Shown: piece after piece, positions 1 to 10,999 of the stretch | Layout of the letters: each line of letters begins with the position of its first letter | Position numbering within the stretch: the stretch's first letter is position 1 | NCBI GenBank assembly: GCA_009602735.1 | Contig: WELA01013098.1 | Location: 97,977-161,976, forward strand | Direction: 5' to 3' | DNA: 64,000 nucleotides | Source of the DNA: Mesotaenium endlicherianum | Taxonomy: Eukaryota > Streptophyta > Zygnematophyceae > Zygnematales > Mesotaeniaceae | Translations under genes and position numbers: made by a program | Notes under the pieces: generated by a model | The model's input: only the letters and a program-made list of their open reading frames with translations | Told to the model about the DNA's origin: nothing | The model's database searches: none

Positions 1-331
1 CAATCACAAGCGCTAGAGTAACGCTTTGGTGTCTAAGGTTGTCAAAAAGCCCCACAGTTCCTACAATGCAATTGAAGGAGACCAGGCTGAGGATGATCAG
101 GGTGATGGATATGAGTATGAGTATAATGCCATACAATCTAGAGGTAGAGGTGGTTTCTCTCGAAGCGGCTATGGAAGAGGTGGTGGTAGAACTAAGCCGA
201 GACCAGCCTCAGCAAAATCCACTTGCTACCATTGCCAGCAGTTGGGCCACTACAGAGAACAATGTCTAGTCAAGCACCTCCCAAAAGTCGAAAGGAAAGA
301 CCAGCCTTTAAAAGACAGCAACAGTCAATAA
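1..331 (+). pseudogene. Gag C-terminal part (zinc knuckle), Gypsy-A copy A1
   Basis: Only the C-terminal end of Gag lies in the window. It contains an RG-rich basic stretch followed by a CCHC zinc knuckle (CYHCQQLGHYREQC, about 223-264), which in this family binds the element's RNA in the particle. The stop is TAA at 329-331. A TTTAAAA heptamer at 307-313 sits in the gag frame just before the stop and would allow -1 slippage into pol. The visible part has no internal stop; the rest is outside the window. Confidence 0.85.
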
Positions 332-3300
332 TCCAGTCTACTGACTGTGAGGATGCTAGAGATAGTTAGTCGTCACTAGCTGCCCTCGTAGCAGGTATTA
401 TGGGTCCTGCTGAACTGGATTCACTATGCATGCCTGACAACCAGATAAAGGAGACCATCAGCAATATGGACGTCCAGAGAGTGCACACTCTGGATGCTCT
501 TGTTCCACCTGATGTCCAACATTTCTTTGCTACGTCAGGAGAACAATGCGAAAGTCAGGAAAAGACAGTCCCCCCTATCCTACTGCATTGCATGATTGCA
601 GGTAGGAAGGTGAGGGCATTTGTTGACGGAGGGGCGTCACATACTTTTATCCACAAGGACTTAGTTAAGCGGCTAAGGCTGCCTACTGTCACCCAAGGGA
701 ATAGAAAAATATTCCTTGGAGATGCCTCAAGTATCCCGGGAGGAGTTATAACCAAGCCTATTGAGGTCCAGTTAGGTTCTGGCATTGCAGTTCTAACTGA
801 AACGCTTACATTTGAGGTACTCAACACTGGCTTTTATGATCTCGTGCTAGGCAGGTCCTGGCTTAATAGACATCAAGCTGAAGTGTGTTGGAGCAGAGGT
901 AGAGTTAAAGTGAGAGGAGCCAGCGATGGGCAGACCAACTTGGCACCCACCAGTGCCCTTCCTCTTGTCCTGTGTGGAGGGCAAGTGAAGGAAAAGAAGA
1001 GGCTTCCAGAAGGATGCAAGTTGCTGAATGCAATGGAGTTCGTCAAAAGCTGGAACCAGAAGGAAGACAGAATGTTCTATCTGCTGCTAAGAGAGGTACC
1101 TCCTCAACCTGAAGAAGTGGTCGAGAAAAAGGTAAGCCCTCCGGAGCACCCTACTGCTGCAAAAATTGTTGCTCAGTACACTGATGTGTTTAATATGCCT
1201 CCAGGACTACCCCCTAAGAGGGAAGTAGATCATAGGATTGATCTATTACCTGGGAGTCAGCCACCTTGGCAACGCACGTATGGCTTGTCTTATGTGGAGA
1301 GCGAGGAGCTGAAAACACAGATTGCAGAGCTTGAGGAAAATGGTTACATTTCTCCCAGTAAATCACCTTACGGCGCACCCATCCTATTTGTTAAGAAAAA
1401 GGATGGCAGTATGCGGATGTGTGTGGATTACAGAGCCCTGAGCCCTGAACATAATTGCAGTAAAGAACAAGTATGCTTTACCCAGGATCGAGGACTTGCT
1501 TGATACCCTGTCTGGTGCTAAGGTGTTCAGTAAGATAGATCTCAAGAGTGGTTATCATCAAATCAGAATTGCTGAGGGGGATGAACACAAGACTGCTTTC
1601 CGCACACGTTATGGACACTATGAGTTCAACGTGATGCCATTTGGACTGACTAATGCTCCTGCTACCTTTATGGGTGCTATGAATGACATTTTCAGACCTT
1701 ATTTGGATAAGTTTGTGCAAGTTTTCCTGGATGATATTTTAATTTTCTCTAAAGATGAAGCTCAGCACACTGAACACTTAAAGAAAGTGCTGGACACTCT
1801 GCGGAAAAATCACTTGTATGCTAAAATGAGCAAGTGTGATTTCTTTAAGGAAAGTATTGAATTCTTAGGCCACGTTGTCAGTAAAGAGGGCATCAGTGTG
1901 GATCCTAAGAAAGTCCAGACCATAAGGGACTGGCCAGTACCACAGTCTGTCTCTGAAGTTAGATCCTTCCTCGGGTTGGCTAACTACTATAGGAGATTTA
2001 TTGAGAATTATTCCACAAAGGCCAGTAAACTGACTGACCTTACTAAGAAAGACATCGGGTATGTGTGGGGGGAAGAGCAGCAGGCTGCCTTCCAGACCCT
2101 TAAAGATGCCCTTTGTTCTGCCCCAGTGCTAGCCGTGTATGACCCCAGCAAACCGGTGCAGGTGGTTACTGATGCCTCTGATTTTGCCATGGGTGCTATT
2201 TTGTTGCAGCCTGCTGACAAAACCACAAAGGATGGTAAGGTACGGCAGGAGTGGCATCCTGTGTTGTATGAGTCTATGAAATTTAATCCAGCGGAGATTA
2301 ATTACTCAGTGCATGATAAAGAGCTGCTAGCTATCATTCATGTACTCAAACAGTGGAGAGCATACTTACATGGTAAAGCTTTTAAGGTGATTACAGATCA
2401 TCTAGCTCTGACTCACTTTCAGAAGAAGTCCAAGCTGTTGAGGAGGGAGAACCGCTGGAGCCAGATGCTGGAGCAGTTCCAAGTCCAGATCGACTACAAA
2501 CCAGGGAAGTTGAATCTTGCTGATGCACTCTCTAGAAGACCTGACTTCCAAGACAGGAGCTTTAGTCAGTATGCTGTAGATAAAGTCCTGTGTGCACTCA
2601 CTTCACTAAAGGTGAAAAAGTCCTTCCTAGAACAACTTAGGAAAGCCTACCTTTCTGACCCAACATTTGAGCCCAGCCCCACTACTGGTATGTGTCGTGC
2701 TACTGCACTCGGGTATAAGCTTAAGGGAGGGGTCTGGGTGACTGAAACCACTTCAGGCAGGCTGAAGCTGGTCATTCCTAATAATTTGGAAATAAGGTCT
2801 CTCTTACTGAGTCAAGCTCATGACAGTCTCCTGGGTGGACATTTGGGGCAGGCCAAAACTGTTGGCAAACTGGCAAAACATTATCATTGGGAGGGGTTAC
2901 CCCGGGAGGTCTTGAAATATGTCAAGTCCTGTGACCAGTGTCAGAGAAATAAGTCTCGGCACACACCACCCGGAGGTCTCTTGCAACCACTGCCCATCCC
3001 AGCTGGACGTTGGGAAACTATATCCATGGACTGGGTGGTCTCACTACCAAGAACTGCCAACGGGCATGATTCAATACTGGTAGTCGTGGATAAACTGACA
3101 AAAATGGTCATTTTTATCCCCACAACTGTCAAAGTGACTGCACTCGAAACAGCGAGACAGTTTTACAACCATGTAGTATGCCAACATGCGCTACCTTCTA
3201 ATATCATCTCAGACAGAGACTCAAAATTCACCTCTAAGTTCTGGAGAGCTTTAATGGGGTTAATGGGAGTCAAACAGCTGCTCAGCACAGCAAACCACCC

Positions 3301-4139
3301 TCAGACTGATGGGCAGACTGAAAGAACTAACCGAGTTCTGCAAGAGGTGCTGAGAGCATATATTAACCAAAAACAAGATAATTGGGATGACCTGTTGCCT
3401 CAAATTCAGTTTGCGGCCAACAGTGCAGTGCACGCGTCAACNAGTGCACGCGTCAACAGGCAAGACTCCTTCTGAACTCAGCCTGGGTAGAGCCCCTAAG
3501 TCTCCTTTAGATGTACTGGGGGAGTCTTTAGCTGACCCGGAAGGGATTGACAACGCGGTCTCCCTCCAGTTAACTCAGGCGTTTGCTGACACCCTGTCAG
3601 AAGTCCAACAAAACCTGCACAAAGCCCAAGAAAACCAACAAAAATACTCTAATCAACACCGTCGGGAGCTCACATTTTCTAAGGGCGATTTGGTCAAACT
3701 GCATTCTCAGCATCTGTACCTCCCTGGTGTGGTCAAGAAAAAGCTTGGCCCTGTCTGGGTCGGTCCATATTCGGTGGTACGCCGTGTCGGTCAGAATGCT
3801 TACAAACTGAACATGTCAGCTGACTACAAGGGGCACCCGGTCTTTAATGTCTCCTTCGTGGAACCATACATCAAAGGTGATACATTGTTCACAGGTCGGT
3901 TACCTGTGCAACCGGGACCGGTCCCCGCTGTCCGGGACGGCGATCCTGAGGAATATGAGGTCGATGAGATTTTAGACGCTCGCTCGGTCCGTCGATCGTC
4001 TATATATGTCATGAAGTACCTCATCCGATGGAAGGGTTACGATGCCTCTGGGAACACTTGGGAATTTAAAGATCAGCTGACCAATGTCAAAGGGGCGTTG
4101 AAACGGTTCCACCTTCGGGTAACTGGGGCACCTCCCTAA
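314..4139 (+). pseudogene. Gypsy-A copy A1 pol polyprotein, broken
   Basis: Domains in order are a retropepsin-like protease ([12 protein letters not shown] near 625-655), reverse transcriptase (FLDDILIF near 1725), RNase H ([10 protein letters not shown] near 2165), an HHCC and DDE integrase, and a C-terminal chromodomain (near 3955-4120). Breaks against copy A2 are a GAG-to-TAG nonsense at 367-369 in the frame entered by slippage, a tandem 7-bp duplication of gccctga (1435-1441 and 1442-1448) that shifts the frame in RT, and an N at 3442 flanked on both sides by the same 15 bases, which is probably an assembly artefact. The chromodomain, where intact, would tether integration to marked chromatin. 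This copy cannot make a full polyprotein. Confidence 0.92.
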
Positions 4140-4463
4140 CAGTCATTTCAGTTGACCCGGGAAGGTGACAGGAGGTCCTGTCTCCATATAAGTTGGAGGG
4201 GGATGTGACAGTTAGTGACAGTTCTGGAAGGAAGCCCACCTTTAAAATTAAGTTGGAGGGAGTGGTATTCTCCAATCACCATATTACACACTCAACCTGC
4301 GCTCACACTCACTTGCCATCTAACTCCATTTTCCCTTATATTCACTCACACCAGGTATTCCACACTAGGAACTCTTCGGATCGCGTTCCTCTTCATCAAG
4401 GGCACACAGTAGCGGCAAAAGGGCATGACTTCACTAACTTCATTAGGTTTATGATTGAGCAGG

Positions 4464-6139
4464 ATGACTCAAAAGTCGGAACTCAAGAGGAAGAGAAGGG
4501 CGGAAGAGGCACACGCAGAATACTTGCAATTTCGTGGAGACATCGAATCATCTTCCATCACCGCTCGGGAATCACAACAACTCCAACAACAGCGGGAGGC
4601 ACAAAAGAAGAAGGAGGAGGAGGAACAGGCGAGACTGAGGCAGGAAGAAATGGATAGAAAAGCTGCAGAGGAGGCCAAGAAAGCAGAGGAGAAGAGGCAA
4701 GCTGAGGAGAAGCGGAAGCAGCAGGCTGAAGAAGAAGAACAGAGGAGANCGAACGGAGGAAAATCAGCAGCTACCGCTACACAGTGCTGGGCAAGGGCTT
4801 TGATCTACTGGAGGAGGCCATCAAGTATGCCCAGAGAAGTCGCAGTGAGTCGCAGAATGAAATCCTCCAAAAGGAAGGGGAGACATCCAAAAACTTTGAC
4901 AAGTATATAGAGGTCAGCACAGGGCTCCTCCTCTACCACGATTACGCATGGATGGTAGGATATACAATCGGAGAGGCCAAAGCAATGGCCCAGGTGAACG
5001 AAGCAGGAGCTGTCTCAATTCCTGGTATCTGGGGGGCAGATAGGATCATCAGGATAATCCCCATGGATGCGGACAGCTCCAAGGACTCAACACCCCATAA
5101 CAGGTTCAAGGCCATGTACAACGAGGTGGAGAGGAGGAGCTGGGAATTCATGGCCAGGGAAACCACTCAGCTAGACTTTGCAGGCCACTGGTACCCTTGT
5201 ACTCTTAAAAGGACAGACCCTGCCTTCTTCCAAAAGCCCACCGATTGGCGGTGGATGACCATCAACATGAGGGATCAGCAGAATGACAGGGCGACGGATG
5301 AGGATTTCCTGACAGACCTAAAGGGGAACATAGTATTGCCCCCTCACATTGCGGCTTGGGACCCAAGATTGGATGGAGTCAGAGACTGCATGAGCCAAGA
5401 GATGCAGGGGGACAGAAGCAGGGCTCGAGAGTCATTCTCCAAAGGGAAGCACGCTTATGCCAAATGGGCAAGTAAGCAGGGGGAAAAGGACCTCTATGCG
5501 GTCCGGACTCAGCAGCCCCCACCAGCACCCAAAAGGGGAAGGTCAGTAGGACATTCTTTTTCTCGGGAAGAGCTGGAGCAGCTGACAGAAGAGACCCCAG
5601 AAGTCTCAGAGGAACCCGGGGACGGAGAGGAGGAGGAGTCAGAGGAAGACGAGAAGGAAGGCGAGGAGGAGGACACTAGCCCCGCCGTGATCCTGACACC
5701 AGCCACATCCCTTGTAAGGGAGAAGACGGGGTTGGCCCTGCAGCAACTCGCTTAAGAGGAGGATATCACTTGGCTGGGAATTGCCAGTGGACAAAGCCCA
5801 TCTGCAGGCACGGAGACCCAGTTAGACAGGGCAGACAGGAGGGCTGCTCGGGAGATAGCCAGAGGCCTGCCAGCATCTCCCTTGCAGAGAGGGCATGTAC
5901 CCTTGGCTCATGTCATGCAACACCCTTCAGGGATGCCAGTATACGTACCTGTCAATTTGAGGGCTGCCCAGGAGAAGGCTGCTTCCCTCCAGACTGTGCA
6001 GGAGGAAACAGCCCTGTTACTGCGTTCTCCGCGGGGTCCTTACACGGAACCTCCCTCTCTGACAGGCTTCAGAAGACCCCAAGACAGGAGGAGGTCTGGC
6101 TCCCCTGAGTATAGGGCCTCAGGGACATCTCCCTCCTAA
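4464..6139 (+). pseudogene. Gypsy-A extra ORF (ORF3), copy A1, broken
   Basis: This is the counterpart of the intact ORF3 of A2. It has a long Lys/Glu/Gln/Ala coiled coil, a Trp-rich globular middle, an acidic stretch and an Arg/Ser-Pro tail. The likely start ATG (4464) directly follows an AG (gagcag|g), as in A2. An N at 4749 breaks the frame, and an in-frame TAA at 5753-5755 cuts off the tail, which then stays open to 6139. I recognise no known family and see no signal peptide or membrane segment, so it is not an obvious env gene. Confidence 0.75.
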
Positions 6140-6224
6140 TTGCAGTAGGCTGGGGACGGAAGGGACAGCACGCTGTTATTAGTGTTAGTGTTGTCGAGGC
6201 GACAACATGATAAGTTGGAGGGAT

Positions 6225-6944
6225 TGTAATGAATCAGTATACTGGTTGATATAATATTCATTTAAATAATATAGTTAAATAAGTTCAGCCTGCTGAACTC
6301 TAGTTAATAATCAGTCTGCTGGACTTTATATTTAATATCAGTTTAATGACTCAGCCGGAAGCAGCAGGCTGAAGTCAACTTAAGTCAGCTTGCTGACACA
6401 TTCTTTGACAGCCAGCTGACTTCCGTACTCGGTAGCAGCGAACTGCCTCGATATGCATCCAAGTGTGGTATGCTAGATGAATGGCCAGATGACATCCCTA
6501 TGATGGATGGCGATTCGGGATGATGGGAGATGGCGGTGGATTTGGTTAACCGAGGTCCTACCAACGTGGTTAACTCCCGGGTAGGCGGTGCCATCGCACT
6601 GGCCGTTGAACAGTAAACTCATTCCATGTACATATGCTAGGCATTGCTCTCGAGTTCGGCATTCAAAAACGAGGCCAACTCTCTTGTACAGCTTACTGAG
6701 AGAGATCTGAATCCAAGGCGAGAAACCATTGATACGCACTGTCTTCTAACCTTGCTTATGTATGAGTTTTACGGATTGCATTATTGATGCTAACTTTCTC
6801 GCATTTGACTTACGGGTACTGTTCACTGCTAGTGTGTTGTCCTTTTGCCGTTTAACCAGTTAACGAAACTCCATAAAGATTACTTGCTGATATGAGGATC
6901 TTTATTATTTGTTAATCGCCTATTTGGTAAGTCGATTCATTTCA
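6225..6944 (+). repeat. 3' LTR of Gypsy-A copy A1
   Basis: The LTR is about 720 bp, starts TGTAATGAATC and ends GATTCATTTCA, so it has TG...CA ends in a longer imperfect terminal inversion. It is preceded by the polypurine tract aagttggagggat (6212-6224) and a perfect 7-bp hairpin (6190-6206). It matches the LTRs at 9506-10224 (inverted) and 29286-30006. Confidence 0.93.
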
Positions 6945-7990
6945 GGTGCGCCGTAAGGTGTTTCACTGGAGGAAATATAACCATTTTCCTCAAGCTCTGC
7001 AATCTGTGTTTTCAACTCCTCGCTCTCCACATAAGACAAGCCATAAGTGCGTTGCCAAGTTGGCTGACTCCCAGGTAATAAATCAATCCTATGATCTACT
7101 TCCCTCTTAGGGGGAAGTCCTGGAGGCATGTTAAAAAGATCAATGTACTGAGCAATAAATTTTGCAGCAGTAGGATGCTCCGGAGGGCTTACCTTTTTTC
7201 TCAACCACTTCTTCAGGTTGAGGAGGTACCATTCTTAGCAGCAGACAAACATTCTGTCTTCCTTCTGGTTCCAGCTTTTGACGAACTCCATTGCATTCAG
7301 CAACTTGCATCCTTCTGGAAGCCTCTTCTTTTCCTTCAGTTGCCATCCACACAGGACAAGAGGAAGAGCACTGGTGGGTGCCAAGTTAGTCTGCCCATCA
7401 GTGGCTCCTCTCACTTTAACTGTACCTCTGCTCCAACACACATCAGCTTGATGTCTATTAAGCCAGGACCTGCCTAGCACGAGATCATAAAAGCCAGTGT
7501 TGAGTACCTCAAATGTAAGCGTTTCAGTTAGAACCGCAATGCCAGAACCTAACTGGACCTCAATAAGCTTGGTTATAACTCCTCCCAGGATACTTGAGGC
7601 ATCTCCAAAGAATATTTTTCTATTCCCTTGGGTGACAGTAGGCAGCCGTAGCCGCTTAACTAAGTTTTTGTGGATAAAAGTATGTGACGCCCTTCCGTCA
7701 ACAAATGCCCTCACCTTCCTACCTGCAATCATGCAATGCAGTAGGATAGGGGGGACAGTCTTTTCCTGACTTTTACATTGTTCGCCTGACTTAGCAAACA
7801 AATGTTGGACATCAGGTGGAACAAGAGCATCCAGAGTGTGCACTCTCTGGATGTCTATATTGCTGATGGTCTCCTTTATCTGGTTGTCAGGCATGCATAG
7901 TGAATTCAGTTCAGCAGGACCCATAACCCCTGCTACAAGGGCAGCTATCGACGACTCACTATCTCTAGCATCCTCACAGTGAGTAGACTA
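6945..7990 (-). pseudogene. Gypsy-A copy A3 pol fragment (protease and RT start)
   Basis: The protease region (FVDGRASHTFIH, in place of [12 protein letters not shown] in A1 and A2) and the linker to RT are readable. The frame breaks near 7210-7240, where DRMF should run on into [12 protein letters not shown], and the sequence ends at YGAP against the A1 LTR. The slippery site of the other copies is also changed here (TTTCAAA instead of TTTAAAA). This fragment is non-functional. Confidence 0.88.
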
Positions 7991-7992
7991 GA

Positions 7993-9471
7993 TCATTGAC
8001 CGTTGCTGTCTTTGAAAGGCTGGTCTTCTCTCTCGACCTTTGGGAGGTGCTTGATTGAACACTGCTCTCTGAAGTGACCCGTCTGCTGGCAATGGAAGCA
8101 AACAGATTTTGCTGAGGCTGGTCTCAGCTTAGTCCTACCACCACCCCTTCCATAGCCACCTCGAGAGGAACCACCTCTACCTCTAGACTGTATGGCATTA
8201 TACTCATACTCATATCCATCACCCTGATCGTCCTCAGCCTGGTCTCCTTCAATTGCATTGTAGGAACCGTGGGGCTTTTTGACAATCTTAGACACCAAAG
8301 CATTATTCTGGCGCTTGTGATTAAACTGCTGCTGATCCCAGGCATCAGCATCCTGGATCAAGTCAGCCAATGTTTCATACTTCTTCTCAGCAAAATGACC
8401 CGAGACTTCGGATCTCAAGCCATACCTGAAGTATACTATCTTATACCGTTCCGGCAAGTCTGGCTGTTTCATCATGTTCTCCTGGAACTTTTGAGGAAAC
8501 TCAGCAACTGAAGTGGTCTGCTTAAGTGTCAAGGAGATCATTGCATAGATAGCTTTCTCCTGCTGGTTAATGACATCAAACTTCTCATGCAACTTCTTGA
8601 CAAACTCTACCCACGTAGGGTCACCGAGTTGCCAAGCCTTACGCTCTCCTTTCCAGTTAAGCCACCAGTCTGCGGCACTGCCTTTCAGTTGCGCACCGGT
8701 GTGCCTGACCTTCTCGTAATCTTGCAGTTCTGGGTAGTTCTCCAGCCATTGCTCAACATCCGCGAGAAACTTGATCAGGTAATATTTTCTGTTTCCCTCA
8801 GGATCATATTCCTGGGGAGGTTTCGGCTTGGGCTTACTAGGCCCTCGGCCACCACCACTAGTGGTTTGAGACCCCAGTTGGTCTCTGTCCCGGAGTAGGG
8901 ACATTATGATTCTTTTGTCCTCCTGTTGGGACTGATACATGGTCGCCATTTGCGACTGCATCTGAACAAACAACGCTCCCAAGTCTACACTCTAGGGTGG
9001 TAGATTAGCAAATGCAGAAGCAGCATTGACCTCTACTCGCTGAGTAGTGTCCTCAACAGTCCCTCTCGCTCCTGCAGCAGCAGTTCCTGCCGCATTCAAC
9101 CGGTCACGTATTTGACCTAGGGGTACATTGAGTTGTACAGCAGGAGGTGGGTTCAGAACATTGGCCCTTGATGCCATAAGTTCCTTGACAGTGCGCTCGT
9201 CAGCTGGCTGTCTTTCCCTCCTTACTGTATCTCCAGCAGCCTTTGCTAATTGTTCAGCTTCTTATCTGGCTCTCTCCTCCTCAGCTTGCTGTGCTGCGAC
9301 TGCGGCAATAGCAGCTGCCTCATCTGTAGCCTCTCTAGCTGCAGTATCTGCCACTGCTTCAGAATAGGTACGAGTTCCCGCTACATGGCTTTCTGCCTGG
9401 TTTTTGACATTCTCGTTATCCTGGTTCTCCATGTCTCGGGAGTTGCTAGTTTGAGACCTTGTCCTTACCAT
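7993..9471 (-). pseudogene. Gypsy-A copy A3 gag, two nonsense codons
   Basis: The protein begins MVRTRSQTSNSRDMENQ, the same as in A2, and runs through an Ala/Glu-rich N-terminus and a retrotransposon Gag core (a segment with DWWLNWKGERKAWQLGD) to an RG-rich tail and a CCHC knuckle (CFHCQQTGHFREQC). Stops interrupt it near 9260 (CTA-to-TAA type, by comparison with A2) and near 8991. The codon that is TAG in A2 is CAG here (MATMYQSQQ), so each copy carries different lesions. Confidence 0.87.
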
Positions 9472-9505
9472 ACAAATAAGACTGTGAAAACTGCTCCGAC
9501 ACCAC

Positions 9506-10224
9506 TGGAATGAATCGACTTATCAAACAGGCGATTAACCATTACTGATGATCTTTATATCAGCAAGTAATCTTTATGGTATTTTCCGTTAATTGAATTA
9601 ACAGCAAAGGACCACACACTAGCAGTTAATATTACTCGTAAGTCAAATGCAAGTAAACTAGCATCAATAATGCAATCAGTAAACTCATACATAAGCAAGG
9701 TTAGAAGACAGTGCGTATCAATGGCTTCTCGCCTTGGATTCAGATCTCTCTCAGTAAGCTGTACAAGAGAGTTGGCCTTGTTTCCGAATGCCGAACTCGA
9801 GAGCAATGCCTAGCATATATACAGGGAATGAGTTTGCTGTTCAACGGCCAGTGCGATGGCACCACCTACCTGGGAATTAACCACGTTGGTAGGACCTCGG
9901 TTAACCAAATCCACCGCCATCTCCCATCATCCCAAATCGCCATCCATCATGGGGATGTCAGCTGGCCATTCATCTAGCATACCACACTTAGGTGCATATT
10001 GAGGCAGTTCGCTCCTACCGAGCACGGAAGTCAGCTGGCTGTTAAAGAATGTGTCAGCAAGCTGACTTAAGTTGGCTTCAGCCTGCTGCTTCCGGCTGAG
10101 CCCTTAAACTGATAAGTATATAAAGTCCAGCAGACTCAATACTACATAAAGTTCAGTAAGCTGAACTTACTTAACTATTATATTTAAATGAATATTATAT
10201 CTACTAATATACTGATTCATTACA
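9506..10224 (-). repeat. 5' LTR of Gypsy-A copy A3
   Basis: In the minus orientation it starts TGTAATGAATCAG and ends GATTCATTCCA, with one change from the canonical TTTCA. The length of about 719 bp agrees with the other two full LTRs of the family. Confidence 0.9.
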
Positions 10225-10999
10225 TCCAACCCGTCTGATCTCGCCAACGGGGTCGGCGTGTGGCTGTTTTACTGCAATTTGGCAAACTATATTTCTGGGG
10301 CAAACTTTTATTGGGCAAGGTCTCCCATCCCAGTCTTGCCTTGAGCGCCGGTTGCTTATCATTGTTTTTGGGGCAGTTTGAGGGGGCAGTCACCCATCCC
10401 AGTACTGCCCTGAGCTGCGGCCCGTTGTGGCCCTGGCATGTTGTTTTCTCGCATATTTTGCCAGCAAACACAGACTGGGATTAAAGTACTTAATCCCACA
10501 GAAGGAAGGGCTCGAGCTTTACGAAAACCATTCGAATCCACCCTGGTTGACTTATGCGGACGAGGTGACTGTTCATCTCCCAGTCGTTAAATTCAATTGA
10601 GACTATGTGTGGACTTCGTGTCCTATTGCACACATGAGGATATTTATTTCTATAAACCCTTGATGAGGAAGTTCGAATTTTACAAAAATCTGTGGCCTTC
10701 CCCTACTTGACTTTTGTGGTCAAGGGCGCCTATTTCTTAGTCCCCCTCGCACATGTCACATCGATTTTTGCAACCGAAGGGGCCGTTTTGTCCCGTCGCA
10801 AAAGAGGGATCACCGGGAGTTTATTTTTATTTCCCACCCATCCCACCCACGTTGTGTTCGTTCGTGCTACGCGCATCTTACGACACAACCGACGGGCTCT
10901 TTACTCGACGGTCTCTTCCATGACATTGTCACAATTCAGTCATTCTACGGGAAATGACTTTATTCAATAATTTCTGGATAACCGACGAGTCGTCACATT
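10225..10999. other. Unassigned stretch with 5S-rRNA-like motifs
   Basis: No convincing coding region is present. On the minus strand two short blocks resemble the 3' half of 5S rRNA: gggatgggtgac near 10389-10403 (preceded by cagtact) and gggatgggagac near 10319-10332. On the plus strand ccgtctgatctcg (about 10231-10243) resembles an internal 5S segment of other eukaryotes. The blocks are degenerate and mixed in orientation, so at most this is a 5S-derived repeat. The remainder to 10999 shows nothing I recognise. Confidence 0.3.

Larger units (their letters stand above)
1..6944 (+). mobile_element. Gypsy-A copy A1, Ty3/gypsy chromodomain LTR retrotransposon, 5' end outside window
   Basis: The window opens inside gag. 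The order gag, protease-RT-RNaseH-integrase-chromodomain, extra ORF, polypurine tract, 3' LTR is the same as in copy A2 at 21.3-30.0 kb, to which it is nearly identical in pol. The copy is dead: pol has a nonsense codon, a 7-bp duplication and an assembly N, and the extra ORF has an N and an in-frame stop. Its 3' LTR ends at 6944 directly against inverted copy A3. Confidence 0.93.
6945..10224 (-). mobile_element. Gypsy-A copy A3, inverted and truncated inside RT
   Basis: Reading on the minus strand, the copy runs LTR, primer-binding site (9491-9504, TGGTGTCGGAGCAG), gag, protease and the start of reverse transcriptase. It stops at the codons for YGAP (6945), where the A1 LTR begins. The intact family continues there into ILFVKKKDG. 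This is most simply a nested insertion of A1 into the RT of A3, with the rest of A3 lying upstream of the window. Confidence 0.88.
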
